64,000 bases of DNA, taken from the NCBI RefSeq assembly GCF_007994225.1, contig NZ_VLLL01000005.1, forward strand, positions 1,659,142 through 1,723,141, written 5' to 3'. The notes beneath the pieces are model-generated. The model was not told where the DNA came from. It searched no databases and saw only the letters and a program-made list of their open reading frames with translations. Each line of letters begins with the position of its first letter. The first letter of the stretch is position 1. This DNA is from Stackebrandtia albiflava (GTDB lineage Bacteria; Actinomycetota; Actinomycetes; Mycobacteriales; Micromonosporaceae). Shown here piece after piece: positions 10,541-19,782 of the stretch. The position numbers and the translations under genes are program-made.

Positions 10541-11008
10541 TCAGCCCGGTTCCGGGGGTTCGGCGGGCGCCACCCTGACGAAGTCGAACCGCGACGGGAA
10601 CGGGGCGGTGTCGATGCCGTCGCCGGTGATGCGCACGACGCGGCCCCGCGCGTCGCACTCGAACGCGGTGGCGGTGTAGGTGGGACTCCAGTCGACCTCC
10701 GCGCCGGTGCCGAGCCGGTTGACGCCGTCCAGCCGCCACACGACGTGACCGTCCTCGGTGACACGCCAGGTCCCCGAGCCGGTGGCGCGGTAGGGCGAGT
10801 CGAGTGTCGTGGCGGTGCCGTCGGCCGCCTCGGAGTCGGACAGCGTGACGGTGCTGTCGGTGCCGGGGCCGGCCTCCTGCCGGAAGGTGCCGAGGTAGTC
10901 GCCCCGCCAGGGGTGGCACTCGGGCGGTTCGTCGGCCCCGCTCGCCCCCATCGCGGCGGCGGCGACCAGGACGACCGCCCCGGCGGCGACGGCAGTGGCC
11001 CGTTTCAT
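10541..11008 (-). CDS. secreted hypothetical protein
   Basis: The protein has 155 aa from the ATG at 11008, chosen because GGAGGTG lies immediately upstream and the frame then opens with a signal peptide (MKRA then 'TAVAAGAVVLVAAAAMGASGA'). The mature part is a small beta-rich domain with two Cys (PPECHPW, FECDARG) and Trp/Tyr/Thr-rich strands ending 'FDFVRVAP'. This resembles small secreted domains of actinomycetes, but I cannot name a family. It lies 48 bp downstream of a convergent-free gap after rarA's start on the same strand, probably as its own unit. Confidence 0.7.
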   Translation of the reverse strand: MKRATAVAAGAVVLVAAAAMGASGADEPPECHPWRGDYLGTFRQEAGPGTDSTVTLSDSEAADGTATTLDSPYRATGSGTWRVTEDGHVVWRLDGVNRLGTGAEVDWSPTYTATAFECDARGRVVRITGDGIDTAPFPSRFDFVRVAPAEPPEPG

Positions 11009-11142
11009 GACACCTCCGTGGCACGGTGGGGCGGGACCGGTCCACAGTCCACATGCGGCACCGGACGGATCGACCATAGCGCAGCCGGGGCGCCGGGGTG
11101 AGCAACCGCACAACGCCGTGTCGGGATGCGTCCCGGGGCCGG

Positions 11143-11148
11143 TATTAA
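11143..11148 (+). promoter_or_regulatory. -10 element of the MFS exporter gene
   Basis: TATTAA lies 11 bases before the ATG at 11160 in otherwise GC-rich DNA, with no Shine-Dalgarno between. This predicts a very short or absent 5' leader. No convincing -35 is visible. Confidence 0.4.
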
Positions 11149-11159
11149 TGTGATCCGAC

Positions 11160-12470
11160 ATGAGTTCGCCCCACCCTCGTCGTCTCCACGGTTTCCGCCG
11201 GTTCCTCGGCTCGGTCGTCGTGGACACCCGGCCGCTGCGGATCCCGGCGTACCGGCGACTGTGGGTGTCGGGGGCGGTGACCGCCATCGGCAGTCAGTTG
11301 ACGGCGGTGGCGGTGCCCAAGCAGGTCTACGACCTGACCGACTCCTCCGCGATGGTGGGCGTGTCGGGCGCGGTGGCGTTGGTGCCGTTGCTGGTGTTCG
11401 GGCTGTGGGGCGGGGCGATCGCCGACACCCTCGACCGGCGTCGCCTCATGGTGTTCAGCAACGTCGGGGTGGCGGCGACGTCGGCACTGTTGTGGCTGCA
11501 GGCGTGGCTGGATCTGCGGTCGGTGTGGCTGGTCCTGTTGTTGCTCGGCCTGAACCAGGTCTTCTTCGCCATAAACTCGCCCGCGCGCAGCGCCGCCATC
11601 GCCCGGCTGGTGCCCGACGAGCTGGTGCCGCCCGCCGTCGCGCTGGGCTCCACCACGATGCAGTTCGGCGCCGTGATGGGACCGATGGCCGCCGGGGCGC
11701 TCATGCCGTTCGCGGGACTGTCGACGCTGTACCTCGTCGACACCGTCGCCCTGGCACTCGCCGTCGTCGCGGTGTGGCGGTTGCCCGCGATGCCGCCGCT
11801 GAACGGGCCGTCGCGTCGCGCCGGGTTGCGCGACGTGTGGGAGGGCTTCCGGTACCTGCGACTGCAACAGGTGTTGCTGGCGTCGTTCCTACTGGACGTC
11901 ATCGCCATGGTGGCGGGGATGCCCAGGGCGTTGTTCCCCGAGATGGCCGAACGGACCTTCGGTGACCCGGCGGGCGGCGGGATCGCACTCGGCTGGTTGT
12001 ACGCCGCCATACCGTTGGGCGCCCTGTTGTGCGGTCTCATGTCGGGGCGGCTGTCCCGGTTGCGACGGCACGGTGTGGGCGTCACGGTGAGCGTGTGCCT
12101 GTGGGGCGCGGCGATCGTCGGGTTCGGACTGTCCGGTTCACTGTGGGTCGCGGTGGCGTTCCTGGCGCTCGCCGGGGCCGCCGACTTCGCGAGCATGGTG
12201 TACCGCGGCAGCATGTTGCAACAGGCCACCACCGACGAGATGCGGGGCCGGTTGCAGGGCGTGTTCATCGTGGTCGTGGCGGGCGGTCCCCGGCTGGCGG
12301 ACCTGACCCACGGGTGGGTCGGCGAGACCGCGGGCACCTCGGTGTCGGCCTCGGGGGGCGGCGTGCTGGTCATCGTGCTGACGATCGTGGCGGTGGCGTT
12401 GATCCCGTCGTTCTGGCGGTACCGGACGGGTTCCGGTTCGCGATCGCCGGAGGCCGCCTCGGCGGGATGA
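11160..12470 (+). CDS. MFS transporter (EntS-type exporter)
   Basis: The protein has 436 aa and about 12 membrane helices. N-terminal 'RIPAYRRLWVSGAVTAIGSQ' and the cytoplasmic-loop signature 'GGAIADTLDRRRLMV' between TM2 and TM3 are typical of the enterobactin-exporter-like (EntS/TetV, DHA3) MFS branch. A second copy of the loop motif is 'GLMSGRLSRLRRHG'. Export of a hydrophobic metabolite or drug is the usual role; the substrate is not predictable here. It stands alone between two minus-strand genes. Confidence 0.85.
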   Translation: MSSPHPRRLHGFRRFLGSVVVDTRPLRIPAYRRLWVSGAVTAIGSQLTAVAVPKQVYDLTDSSAMVGVSGAVALVPLLVFGLWGGAIADTLDRRRLMVFSNVGVAATSALLWLQAWLDLRSVWLVLLLLGLNQVFFAINSPARSAAIARLVPDELVPPAVALGSTTMQFGAVMGPMAAGALMPFAGLSTLYLVDTVALALAVVAVWRLPAMPPLNGPSRRAGLRDVWEGFRYLRLQQVLLASFLLDVIAMVAGMPRALFPEMAERTFGDPAGGGIALGWLYAAIPLGALLCGLMSGRLSRLRRHGVGVTVSVCLWGAAIVGFGLSGSLWVAVAFLALAGAADFASMVYRGSMLQQATTDEMRGRLQGVFIVVVAGGPRLADLTHGWVGETAGTSVSASGGGVLVIVLTIVAVALIPSFWRYRTGSGSRSPEAASAG

Positions 12471-12558
12471 CCGGTGAGACGGTGACCCCGCCGTCCGTGG
12501 CCGTGCGACGAGGTCTCGCGGCGGTGGTCGTCGCCCGATCGACACACCGGTCGGGTGG

Positions 12559-13164
12559 TCAGCGGTCGTGGCGTTCGACCAGCGCGGTCAGCTCAGCCAC
12601 CTGCCGTGAATCCGACAGCGCCGAACCGAGGGCGACCACCTCGGCACCGGCGGCGAGGAAGTCCGGAGCCGTCGCCACCGAGACGCCGCCGGTCGCCACG
12701 AGTCTCAACCCGGGGAAGGGGCCGTGCATCGCCTTGAACCACGCCGGCCCCAGGGTCGTCGCCGGGAACGCCTTGACCCAGTCGCAACCGGCCGCCAGCG
12801 CGCGCTGCACCTCGGTCGCGGTGGCGACACCGGGCAGGTGCGGCAGGCCCGCCGCACGGCTCGCGGCGGCCACCGTCGTGTCGAGGCCGGGTGCGACGGT
12901 GTACCGGGCTCCGGCGTGCGCCGCGGCCCGCACCTGGTCCTCGGTGACGACCGTTCCGGCGCCCACCGTCTTCCCTCGCTCGGCGCCCGCCGCGACCGCG
13001 GCGGCGAGCGACGCGACCTGATCCGGTTCGCCGATCGGCACCTCCACGAGTTCGACCCCGGCGTCCCAGGCCGTGGTGGCCAGTTCCACCGTGCGGGCGG
13101 CGGGCAGTCCACGCAGGATCACCATGATGCGGTGCCCGGCGAAGAGTTCGTCGAATCCGGTCAT
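12559..13164 (-). CDS. eda: bifunctional KDPG/KHG aldolase
   Basis: This 201-aa class I aldolase cleaves 2-keto-3-deoxy-6-phosphogluconate to pyruvate and glyceraldehyde-3-phosphate. Visible motifs are 'MVILRGLPA', the catalytic Glu in 'VELVEVPIGEP', 'VGAGTVVTEDQV', and the Schiff-base Lys in 'DWVKAFPATTLGP', followed by 'VATGGVSVATAPDFLAAGA'. Length is normal. It overlaps the sugar kinase by 4 bp (ATGA), and the two together form a 2-keto-3-deoxygluconate catabolic pair. Confidence 0.93.
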   Translation of the reverse strand: MTGFDELFAGHRIMVILRGLPAARTVELATTAWDAGVELVEVPIGEPDQVASLAAAVAAGAERGKTVGAGTVVTEDQVRAAAHAGARYTVAPGLDTTVAAASRAAGLPHLPGVATATEVQRALAAGCDWVKAFPATTLGPAWFKAMHGPFPGLRLVATGGVSVATAPDFLAAGAEVVALGSALSDSRQVAELTALVERHDR

Positions 13165-14099
13165 GTCGGTTCCCCTTCCGAGAGAAGACGTGCGACGGTG
13201 TCGGGACCGGGCGGCGGGCCGATGTCACCCGGCACCGACAGCGCCGCCGCGGCGGTCAGGTGTCCCAGTCGCAGGGCGGTCGACGGGGAGGCTCCGCGCA
13301 GGGTCCCGTACAGGTAACCGGCGGCGAAGGCGTCACCGGCGCCGACGGGTTCGACCACGGTGACCGGTGGCGTCGCGGCGAACACCTCGGTGTCGCCGGT
13401 GAAGGCGGTCGCGCCGATGTCGGCGTCCTTGACCACGAGGGTCGCCGGGCCGGGAAGCAGTCTGCGCACGGCGGCGGGAGTCGTGGTGCCCCAGAGGGTT
13501 TCGGCCTCGTCGCGTCCCACGAACACCAGGTCGCTGCCCGCGGCGAGGCGGTGCAGGGTGTCGGCGGCCTCGTCCGCCGACGGCCACAGTTTCGCGCGGT
13601 GGTTGACGTCGAAGCTGAGCAGTCCCGGGTGCGGCCGGTCGGTGACCAGGTGGGAGACGAGGGCGCCGCAGGTCTCCGACAGCGCCGGGGTGATGCCGGA
13701 CAGGTGGAGGATCCGGCCGTCCGGGAGTCCCGCGGCGAACCCGGGGGTCATCGCGGCGGCGGCGGAACCGCGCCGGTAGTAGTGGACCGTCGCGCCGTGC
13801 GGGTCCTTGAAGTAGACGCCGGTGGGCAGCGACCCGTCGACCTGGACACCCGGCACCGACACCCCCGCACCGGTGAGCCGGTCGACGATCATGGTGCCGA
13901 ACGGGTCGGCACCGACCCTGCCGTGCCATGCGACGCGGGCACCCAGGCCCGCCAGGTTCACCGCCACGTTGGACTCGGCGCCCGCGACGGTCAACCGCAG
14001 CGGTGTGCCCTCGCACAACGGACCGGGTACGTCCGGTGACACGAGCGCCATGGACTCACCGAGGCAGACCACGTCGATCGCTGTGGTGGGTGACGCCAT
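13161..14099 (-). CDS. PfkB-family sugar kinase (probable 2-keto-3-deoxygluconate kinase)
   Basis: This 312-aa ribokinase-like enzyme has PfkB signature 1 near 'LTVAGAESNVAVNLAGLGARV' and signature 2 at 'VEPVGAGDAFAAGYLYG', with the catalytic Asp in GAGDAF. The adjacent, translationally coupled eda makes KDG the likely substrate: KDG is phosphorylated to KDPG and then cleaved by the aldolase. The assignment rests on context as well as family. The ATG has a purine-rich AGGATGGAA stretch upstream. Confidence 0.85.
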   Translation of the reverse strand: MASPTTAIDVVCLGESMALVSPDVPGPLCEGTPLRLTVAGAESNVAVNLAGLGARVAWHGRVGADPFGTMIVDRLTGAGVSVPGVQVDGSLPTGVYFKDPHGATVHYYRRGSAAAAMTPGFAAGLPDGRILHLSGITPALSETCGALVSHLVTDRPHPGLLSFDVNHRAKLWPSADEAADTLHRLAAGSDLVFVGRDEAETLWGTTTPAAVRRLLPGPATLVVKDADIGATAFTGDTEVFAATPPVTVVEPVGAGDAFAAGYLYGTLRGASPSTALRLGHLTAAAALSVPGDIGPPPGPDTVARLLSEGEPT

Positions 14100-14189
14100 C
14101 TCGGTTCCATCCTGTCGTGCCCGGGGTGGTCGTCACTGTAGCCGCCCGTTCGGCTCCCGGCCCCGGGCGTCGGGTGTGGGAGGGCGGGA

Positions 14190-16688
14190 TCACCTGGCAC
14201 GCCGGTTGGTGCGGGCCGTCGCCACGGCGGTCGTGGGGTCCTCGGGCCACGGATGCCGTGGGTAGCGGCCCCGCAGTTCCGCGCGGACCTGGCGGTATGC
14301 CCCCCGCCAGAACGACGGGAGGTCCGCGGTCACCGCGACGGGGCGACCCGCCGGGGACAGCAGGTGCAGCACCACGGGGACCCGGCCGTCCGCCACGGTG
14401 GGAGTGACCGTGGCGCCGAAGAACTCCTGGAGTTTGGCGCTGACGGTGGGGGCCGCCGGGTCGGAGTAGTCGATGCGCCGGCGGCCGCCGCTGGGTATCT
14501 CGACGGTGACCGGCGCGAGCCGGTCGAGGTCGGCGGCCTGCCGCCAGTCGAGTAGCCGGCGCAGCGCCGCGGACACGTCGATGCGGGCGAGATCGCGACG
14601 GTTACGGCATCGGGCCAGATCCGGCGCGAGCCACTGTGGGGCGTCGCGGGCGAGCCGATCCGGCGACACGTCGGGCCAGTCGTCGCCGAGGGCGTGCCGG
14701 CAGAACGCGATGCGGCGGCGGAGGTCGTCGGCGGCGCCGTCGAAGCGCAGCAGCGCCAGCCCCTCCGCCGCCAGTCCGTCGGCAAGCGCCGCGGCGACCC
14801 GGTCGGCGGGCGGATCGCCGATGCGGGCGCGACGCAGTTCCACGGCCCCGAACCGGTCCACCCGGTCGGCGGTGACGTCGCCGTCCCGCCAGACGACCTC
14901 GTCGGTGGTCGTCCACTGTGATGGATCGATGAGGCGGGCGGTGTCGGCGTCGGTGGCCGCGCCGAGCCGCACGGTGGCGGTGGACTCGCCGGGGCGGCGG
15001 GACGCGTCGGCCACCGCGATCCACTCCGCGCCGGACAGCGCCGAGCCCGGTGCCAGCGCCACGGCGGTTCCGGACGCCAACAGGTAGTCGCCACCACCGG
15101 CGCGGCGCCACCGTCCCTGCCAACGTGGATAGGCGAGTCCGATGACGATCGCGGCCGCCCGGTCGCCGCGCACTGGCGGCGTCGGGCCCGATTCGCCCAG
15201 CGCCCGCCGCAGCCGCGCGGTCTCGGCGCGCCACTCGGCGCCCCGCCCGCCCCGGTCGTCGGCGAGCCGTCGCCGGAGGCGGGCCAGGTCGTCACCGTCC
15301 CGGTGGTCGCCGGAGAGCACCGCGACGAGTTCTGCGGCGGTACGGGCCCCGACGTGCTCGGCGCCGTCGATGAGGGCCCGCGCCAGCCTGGGGTGGACGC
15401 CCACGGCGGCGATGCGTTCGCCGCGCCGGGTGACCCGACCGTCCTCCTCGACCGCCCCGAGGGACGACAGGACGGCGGTCGCGGCGGCGACCGGCCCGGC
15501 CGGAGGCGGTGCGACCATCCGGAGCCCCCTCCCCAGCGGGGTTCCCCACCCCGCCAACTGGAGCAGGAACCCGGTGAGGTCGGCGGTGTCGATCTCCGGT
15601 GCCGAGTGCTGTGGCAGCCGTTCGTGTTCTGCCTCGGACCAGCACCGGTACACGGTGCCCGGTCCCGTGCGTGCCGCGCGGCCGGCGCGCTGCACGGCGG
15701 CGTCGCGGGCGGCGCGCACGGTCACGAGGGAGCCCATGCCGCGGGCGTGGTCGAGCCGGGGTTGCCGCGCCAGTCCGGAGTCCACGACGACCTCGACGCC
15801 GGGGACGGTGAGACTGGACTCGGCGACGGCGGTGGACAGCACGATCCGGCGGCGGGTCCCGGGGCGCAGTGCGGCGTCCTGGCGTTCCGCGCCCTGGCGA
15901 CCGTGGAGGGTCAGGACGTCGGCGCCGGAGACGCCGTTGAGCAGCCGCGCCACCGTGTCGATCTCGCCGACGCCGGGCAGGAAGACCAGTACGTCGCCGG
16001 TGCGTTCGGTGACGGCCCGGCGCACCGTGGTGGCGACGTGCGCCAGGAAGTCCCGATGGACGCCGAGGTTCGCGGATATGGCGGGCCGCCCCGCCGGACA
16101 CCACACGACCTCCAGCGGATGGACCGGGGCGGTGGCGGTCAGGACCGGTGCCGGTTCCGGCCCGCCCAGTACGTCGGCCAGCCGGTCGGCCTGGGCGGTC
16201 GCGGACGTCGCGAGCAGCCACAGGTCGGGGCGGAGGCCGTCGCGCACGTCGGTCAGGAAGGCGACCGCCAGGTCGGTGTCGAGGTGGCGTTCGTGGCACT
16301 CGTCTATGACGACGGCGGACACGCCGGCCAGCTCGGGGTCGTGTTGCAGCCGCCGTACCAGGACTCCGGTGGTGACGACCTCGATCCGGGTGTCGGCGGA
16401 TACGGCGCGGTCACCCCTGACGGTGTAGCCGACGAACTCACCGAGCCGGGTCCCGGTGAGTTCGGCCATGCGGCGGGCCGCCGCCCGGGTGGCGATCCGG
16501 CGCGGCTCGGCGACCAGTACCCGCCCGGGAACGGCCTCCGCCAGTGCGAGCGGCACGAGGCTCGTCTTACCGGTGCCCGGCGGTGCCACCAGTACGGCGG
16601 CACCGCCGGTGCGGAGTGTCCCGACCAGTGCCGGAAGTACACCGTGGACCGGCAGGTCGGATCCGGGAACCGTGGACGAGGACGTCAT
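14190..16688 (-). CDS. hrpB: ATP-dependent RNA helicase HrpB
   Basis: The protein has 832 aa from the ATG at 16688, which overlaps the upstream stop as ATGA; the open frame beyond it is shadow. It is a DEAH/RHA helicase: motif I APPGTGKT (35-42), Ia 'AEPRRIATRAAARR', motif II DECH (129-132), motif III 'ATSAT', and motif VI-like 'QRAGRAARTGPG'. HA2 and the HrpB-specific C-terminal domain ('PQWLAPDLARCRNRRDLARIDV', 'LLSPAGRPVAVTADLPSFWRG') are present. The family's cellular role is poorly defined. It is the third gene of the GntR-DUF1648-hrpB operon. Confidence 0.93.
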   Translation of the reverse strand: MTSSSTVPGSDLPVHGVLPALVGTLRTGGAAVLVAPPGTGKTSLVPLALAEAVPGRVLVAEPRRIATRAAARRMAELTGTRLGEFVGYTVRGDRAVSADTRIEVVTTGVLVRRLQHDPELAGVSAVVIDECHERHLDTDLAVAFLTDVRDGLRPDLWLLATSATAQADRLADVLGGPEPAPVLTATAPVHPLEVVWCPAGRPAISANLGVHRDFLAHVATTVRRAVTERTGDVLVFLPGVGEIDTVARLLNGVSGADVLTLHGRQGAERQDAALRPGTRRRIVLSTAVAESSLTVPGVEVVVDSGLARQPRLDHARGMGSLVTVRAARDAAVQRAGRAARTGPGTVYRCWSEAEHERLPQHSAPEIDTADLTGFLLQLAGWGTPLGRGLRMVAPPPAGPVAAATAVLSSLGAVEEDGRVTRRGERIAAVGVHPRLARALIDGAEHVGARTAAELVAVLSGDHRDGDDLARLRRRLADDRGGRGAEWRAETARLRRALGESGPTPPVRGDRAAAIVIGLAYPRWQGRWRRAGGGDYLLASGTAVALAPGSALSGAEWIAVADASRRPGESTATVRLGAATDADTARLIDPSQWTTTDEVVWRDGDVTADRVDRFGAVELRRARIGDPPADRVAAALADGLAAEGLALLRFDGAADDLRRRIAFCRHALGDDWPDVSPDRLARDAPQWLAPDLARCRNRRDLARIDVSAALRRLLDWRQAADLDRLAPVTVEIPSGGRRRIDYSDPAAPTVSAKLQEFFGATVTPTVADGRVPVVLHLLSPAGRPVAVTADLPSFWRGAYRQVRAELRGRYPRHPWPEDPTTAVATARTNRRAR

Positions 16689-17662
16689 CCGGCGGTGGCG
16701 CGGTCGGCGTGGAGCAGGCCGTTTATCACGCCCGCGGCGGTGTCGGCGTCGGGGACGCTCACGTAGACGTCCTTCCTTCCCCTGCGGGTCAGGCGCAGGC
16801 AGGTGCCGGAGCGGAGCATCACGGCGGTGGCGCGGGGTGTCGACCGGAATCCCCAACCGCCGACCTCCAGGGCGTGCCGCTCGACCTCCGCGGCCTCCTC
16901 GATGTCGGCGAGGCGGATCCGCCACACCGGCCACCCGAAGGGTCCGAAGCGGAGTGTGACGCCCCGCTGCCCGGCCGACACCGTGACCGACGTGAGCGGC
17001 ACGCCGGCGAGGGCGACCAGCAGCAGCGTCGCGGGCACCGGCCAGGGAACGTCTCCGAGTCCGGCGATGTACAGCGCCAGGGTCAGCGCGGCGAGGCAGG
17101 CGATCACGACGGACATGACGGTCATCCACGTCGCGTGCACCCGGGTCGCCCACATCAGTCGTTGGCCGGGGGCGACGTCGATGCGGCCGGGAGCGGCCTG
17201 TGGTTCGCGGACCTCGTCGGCCCGCCCGGCGACGAGCACTCCGAGCAGTCCGCCGGCGGCGGCGGGCAGCAGCATCAGGACCACCGCCTCCACGCCGAGG
17301 TCGGCCTGCCGCCAGTCACCGACGTCGAGGTTCGCCAGCAGGATCTGGATGTGCACCCCGGCGAGCATTCCGCCGAGGCCGAACAGCCCGCCGAGTAGGA
17401 ACCCGCGGTTGAGGCGCGGTGCCAGGGCTCCGCGTGCGGCGGCGACGACGCCGAGTGCGGCGCCGAGCCACGCCACGGCGGTGAACGCGACGAGGATCGT
17501 CGTGGCCCCGGCCGTCCGGTCGGGGTCCCCGCCGGGTCCCCAGTGGGTCGCGAGGGTGGCGGGGAGCCGGTCGGATAGGGCGAGTTGGGTCGCGACGAGT
17601 CCGGCCGTCAGCACGGCCGTCCACACGACGATGGTCGTGATGAGTGGCAGGCGGCGGGTCAT
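16685..17662 (-). CDS. DUF1648 multi-pass membrane protein
   Basis: The protein has 325 aa. The first membrane helix (residues 7-27) and the DUF1648 motif 'LPATLATHWGPGGDPD' are at the N terminus, with about five more membrane helices up to residue 225. A C-terminal soluble PH-like domain follows ('GVTLRFGPFGWPVWRIRLADIEEAA'). This architecture commonly pairs with YtrA-type GntR repressors, as here, where it overlaps that regulator's gene by 4 bp. An envelope-stress-related role is inference. Confidence 0.85.
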   Translation of the reverse strand: MTRRLPLITTIVVWTAVLTAGLVATQLALSDRLPATLATHWGPGGDPDRTAGATTILVAFTAVAWLGAALGVVAAARGALAPRLNRGFLLGGLFGLGGMLAGVHIQILLANLDVGDWRQADLGVEAVVLMLLPAAAGGLLGVLVAGRADEVREPQAAPGRIDVAPGQRLMWATRVHATWMTVMSVVIACLAALTLALYIAGLGDVPWPVPATLLLVALAGVPLTSVTVSAGQRGVTLRFGPFGWPVWRIRLADIEEAAEVERHALEVGGWGFRSTPRATAVMLRSGTCLRLTRRGRKDVYVSVPDADTAAGVINGLLHADRATAG

Positions 17663-18021
17663 GGGGCTTCCTCGATCATCGTGATGAGCTCCTGTCTGGT
17701 GTATCCGTGGTGTGCGGCCAGGGCGATGAGTCCGTGTACCGCCTCCTTGACCGCCGCCGCGCCCGGGGATCGGGGTGCGACCGTCACTCCTCTGCCGCGC
17801 CGGAACTCCAGCAGCTGCTCGTCTCGCAGTTGCCGGAACGCCCGCAGCACGGTGTTCGGGTTGACGTCGAGTTGTTCGGCCAGGTCCCTGGCCGGGGGGA
17901 GCCGGTCGCCGGGGCGCCAGTGCCCGTCCGCGACCGCGCGCCGGATCCCCGCGGCGAGCTGTTCGTGCAGGGGCCGGCTGTCCGCTGATTCCAACCGCAA
18001 CAACATGATGCTATTGAGCAT
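17659..18021 (-). CDS. GntR-family (YtrA-type) transcriptional repressor
   Basis: The protein has 120 aa: an N-terminal GntR winged helix ('PLHEQLAAGIRRAVADGHW', 'LPPARDLAEQLDVNPNTVLRAF') and only a short C-terminal dimerisation tail, as in the YtrA subfamily. The ATG at 18021 has GGAG 11 bases upstream; a second in-frame ATG at 18006 is possible. The start codon lies inside a near-perfect inverted repeat (18005-18029), so the gene is almost certainly autorepressed together with the DUF1648 gene and hrpB. Confidence 0.88.
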   Translation of the reverse strand: MLNSIMLLRLESADSRPLHEQLAAGIRRAVADGHWRPGDRLPPARDLAEQLDVNPNTVLRAFRQLRDEQLLEFRRGRGVTVAPRSPGAAAVKEAVHGLIALAAHHGYTRQELITMIEEAP

Positions 18022-18029
18022 AGCACCAT
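18005..18029 (-). promoter_or_regulatory. GntR operator overlapping the regulator's start codon
   Basis: On the plus strand, arm ATGATGCTAT (18005-18014), spacer TGAGC and arm ATAGCACCAT (18020-18029) match as an inverted repeat at 9 of 10 positions; the inner TGCTAT/ATAGCA arms are perfect. The dyad covers the proposed start codon and the 29-bp gap to the glutaminase gene. Autoregulation is inferred. Confidence 0.65.
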
Positions 18030-18050
18030 CTACTCCATCGCCCCGGTGAT

Positions 18051-18980
18051 TCAGAACACCGAGCAGCCCGTCTCCGTCGTGAACCGGTCGAGCGCGTCCA
18101 TGCCCGCCACCGAGTTGCCCCGCCGGTCGAGCCCGGGACTCCACACGCACAGGGTGTAACGCCCCGGTACGACCGCCATGATGCCGCCGCTCACCCCGCT
18201 CTTGCCCGGCAGACCGACCCGGAACGCGAACTCCCCCGCCGCGTCGTACGCGCCGCAGGTCAACATGATGGCGTTGACCCGCTTGGCGTCCCCCCGCGAC
18301 AGCAACCGACTCCCGTCCGCCCGCAGGCCGTGCCGGGTCACCACACCGCCGGCGCGCGCGACCTCCTCACAGGACATCTCCACGGCACACTGCCGCACGT
18401 AGTGGTGCAGCACCTGCGGAACCGGGTGCCGCAGGTTCCCGTAGTCGGCCATCAGGTGACCGAGCGCGGCATTGCGGTCGATGTGGGCGGCCTCGGAGTC
18501 CGCGACCCGCTGGTCGAAGTCGAGATCGGGCGCCCCGGACTCCTCACGCAGGAAGTCCCGCATCAGTTCGCAGGGCTGGTCGGTGTGGTCCAACAACTCG
18601 TCGGTCACGGCGAGCGCGCCCGCGTTGATGAACGGATTGCGCGGTATCCCCTGCTCGTACTCCAACTGCACCAGGGAGTTGAACGGGTTACCGGACGGCT
18701 CCCGCCCCACCCGCGTCCACAGGTGCTCACCCCGGTGGGCCAGCGCCAACACCAGGGCGAACACCTTTGAGATGCTCTGGATCGAGAACCGGTGACGCCA
18801 CTCCCCGACGCCGATGGTCTCGCCGTCCGGGAACGCCAAGGCCATGCCGAACCGGGCCGGGTCGGCCTCGGCCAGTACCGGGATGTAATGCGCCACCCGG
18901 CCGGCCGGTTCGGCCCGCCCCACCGTCTCGGCGATGCGTCGCAGGGTTCCGTAGAGCGCGGCCGTGTCGTTCATGGGCAT
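18051..18980 (-). CDS. glsA: glutaminase
   Basis: This 309-aa enzyme hydrolyses glutamine to glutamate and ammonia. It has the serine-dependent beta-lactamase-like fold, with catalytic SxxK in 'FSIQSISKVFAL', 'PSGNPFNSLVQLE', 'NPFINAGALAVTD', the 'YGNLRHPV' region and the C-terminal 'GLPGKSGVSGGIMAVVPG'. It is complete and of normal length. No partner gene suggests a special pathway. Confidence 0.95.
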   Translation of the reverse strand: MPMNDTAALYGTLRRIAETVGRAEPAGRVAHYIPVLAEADPARFGMALAFPDGETIGVGEWRHRFSIQSISKVFALVLALAHRGEHLWTRVGREPSGNPFNSLVQLEYEQGIPRNPFINAGALAVTDELLDHTDQPCELMRDFLREESGAPDLDFDQRVADSEAAHIDRNAALGHLMADYGNLRHPVPQVLHHYVRQCAVEMSCEEVARAGGVVTRHGLRADGSRLLSRGDAKRVNAIMLTCGAYDAAGEFAFRVGLPGKSGVSGGIMAVVPGRYTLCVWSPGLDRRGNSVAGMDALDRFTTETGCSVF

Positions 18981-19028
18981 GACCGTAACGCCGCCCGGCG
19001 GGTGAGGGCGCGGTTCGGGGCGACACGG

Positions 19029-19451
19029 TCAGGACGGCGACGTCGCGCGAACGCCGGGCCAACACCGCAACAGATAGGCCGCCATGACACCGATCGCCGC
19101 GTACACCACGGTCACCGGCACCAGTACGGCCGGCCATGCCGGCAACAGCATCGCCGGCGCCACCGCGCACGCCGCGGGGATCAACACGACTCCCATCGGC
19201 CGCCACACCGACGACAGCAGGGACGACACCGTCACCGACACGAACAACGCGACCCCCTGGTAGAACAGCGACACCCACAGCGTCGCGCAGAGCACCGCGA
19301 AGAACCGTGAGACCGTCGTGGCCTCCCATGCCGCCGCCGTCAACGGGGGCCACATGAGCTGGAGCGACAACACCGTCACCAGTACGGCGCCGACCCGGTC
19401 GCGACGTGACAGCGGTGCGCGTCCGACCGCGGTCCTGCCCACCGTCACCAC
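19029..19451 (-). CDS. hypothetical multi-pass membrane protein
   Basis: The protein has about 140 aa with four hydrophobic segments ('VGAVLVTVLSLQLMWPPL', 'FFAVLCATLWVSLFY', 'VALFVSVTVSSLLSSVW', 'MGVVLIPAACAVAPAMLLP', then 'LVPVTVVYAAIGVMAAYLL'). Tandem GTG codons at 19451/19448 follow a GGAAGGG stretch; the longer upstream frame is less hydrophobic and lacks a good ribosome site, so I prefer the shorter start. No family is recognised. Confidence 0.6.
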   Translation of the reverse strand: MVTVGRTAVGRAPLSRRDRVGAVLVTVLSLQLMWPPLTAAAWEATTVSRFFAVLCATLWVSLFYQGVALFVSVTVSSLLSSVWRPMGVVLIPAACAVAPAMLLPAWPAVLVPVTVVYAAIGVMAAYLLRCWPGVRATSPS

Positions 19452-19782
19452 GCGCCCTTCCGTACCGGATGCGGCGACGACGAGAAGGCCGGCGCGACAT
19501 CGATCCGGATGCGGTGGGGATCCGTCACGTAGACGGCGGAACAGGACTGTACAGGCGTCATCGCGACCCTCCGGTCTGGAGCGGGTGCCCGTCCTCCGCA
19601 ATTCGACCACGGTGGGGTGTCCACATGCCATGCTTCGTCGCCGAGGTCACACCGGAGCGGCCCCGTGCCGTGACGGGGCACGGCGGGAGACTTCCGGCGG
19701 TCCGGAACCCGCCCACGTCCTCTCTCAGTGGACCGTCGGCGTCGAACGGCGGGCCGATGACTCCACCGGCCCGCCGTCGCAC

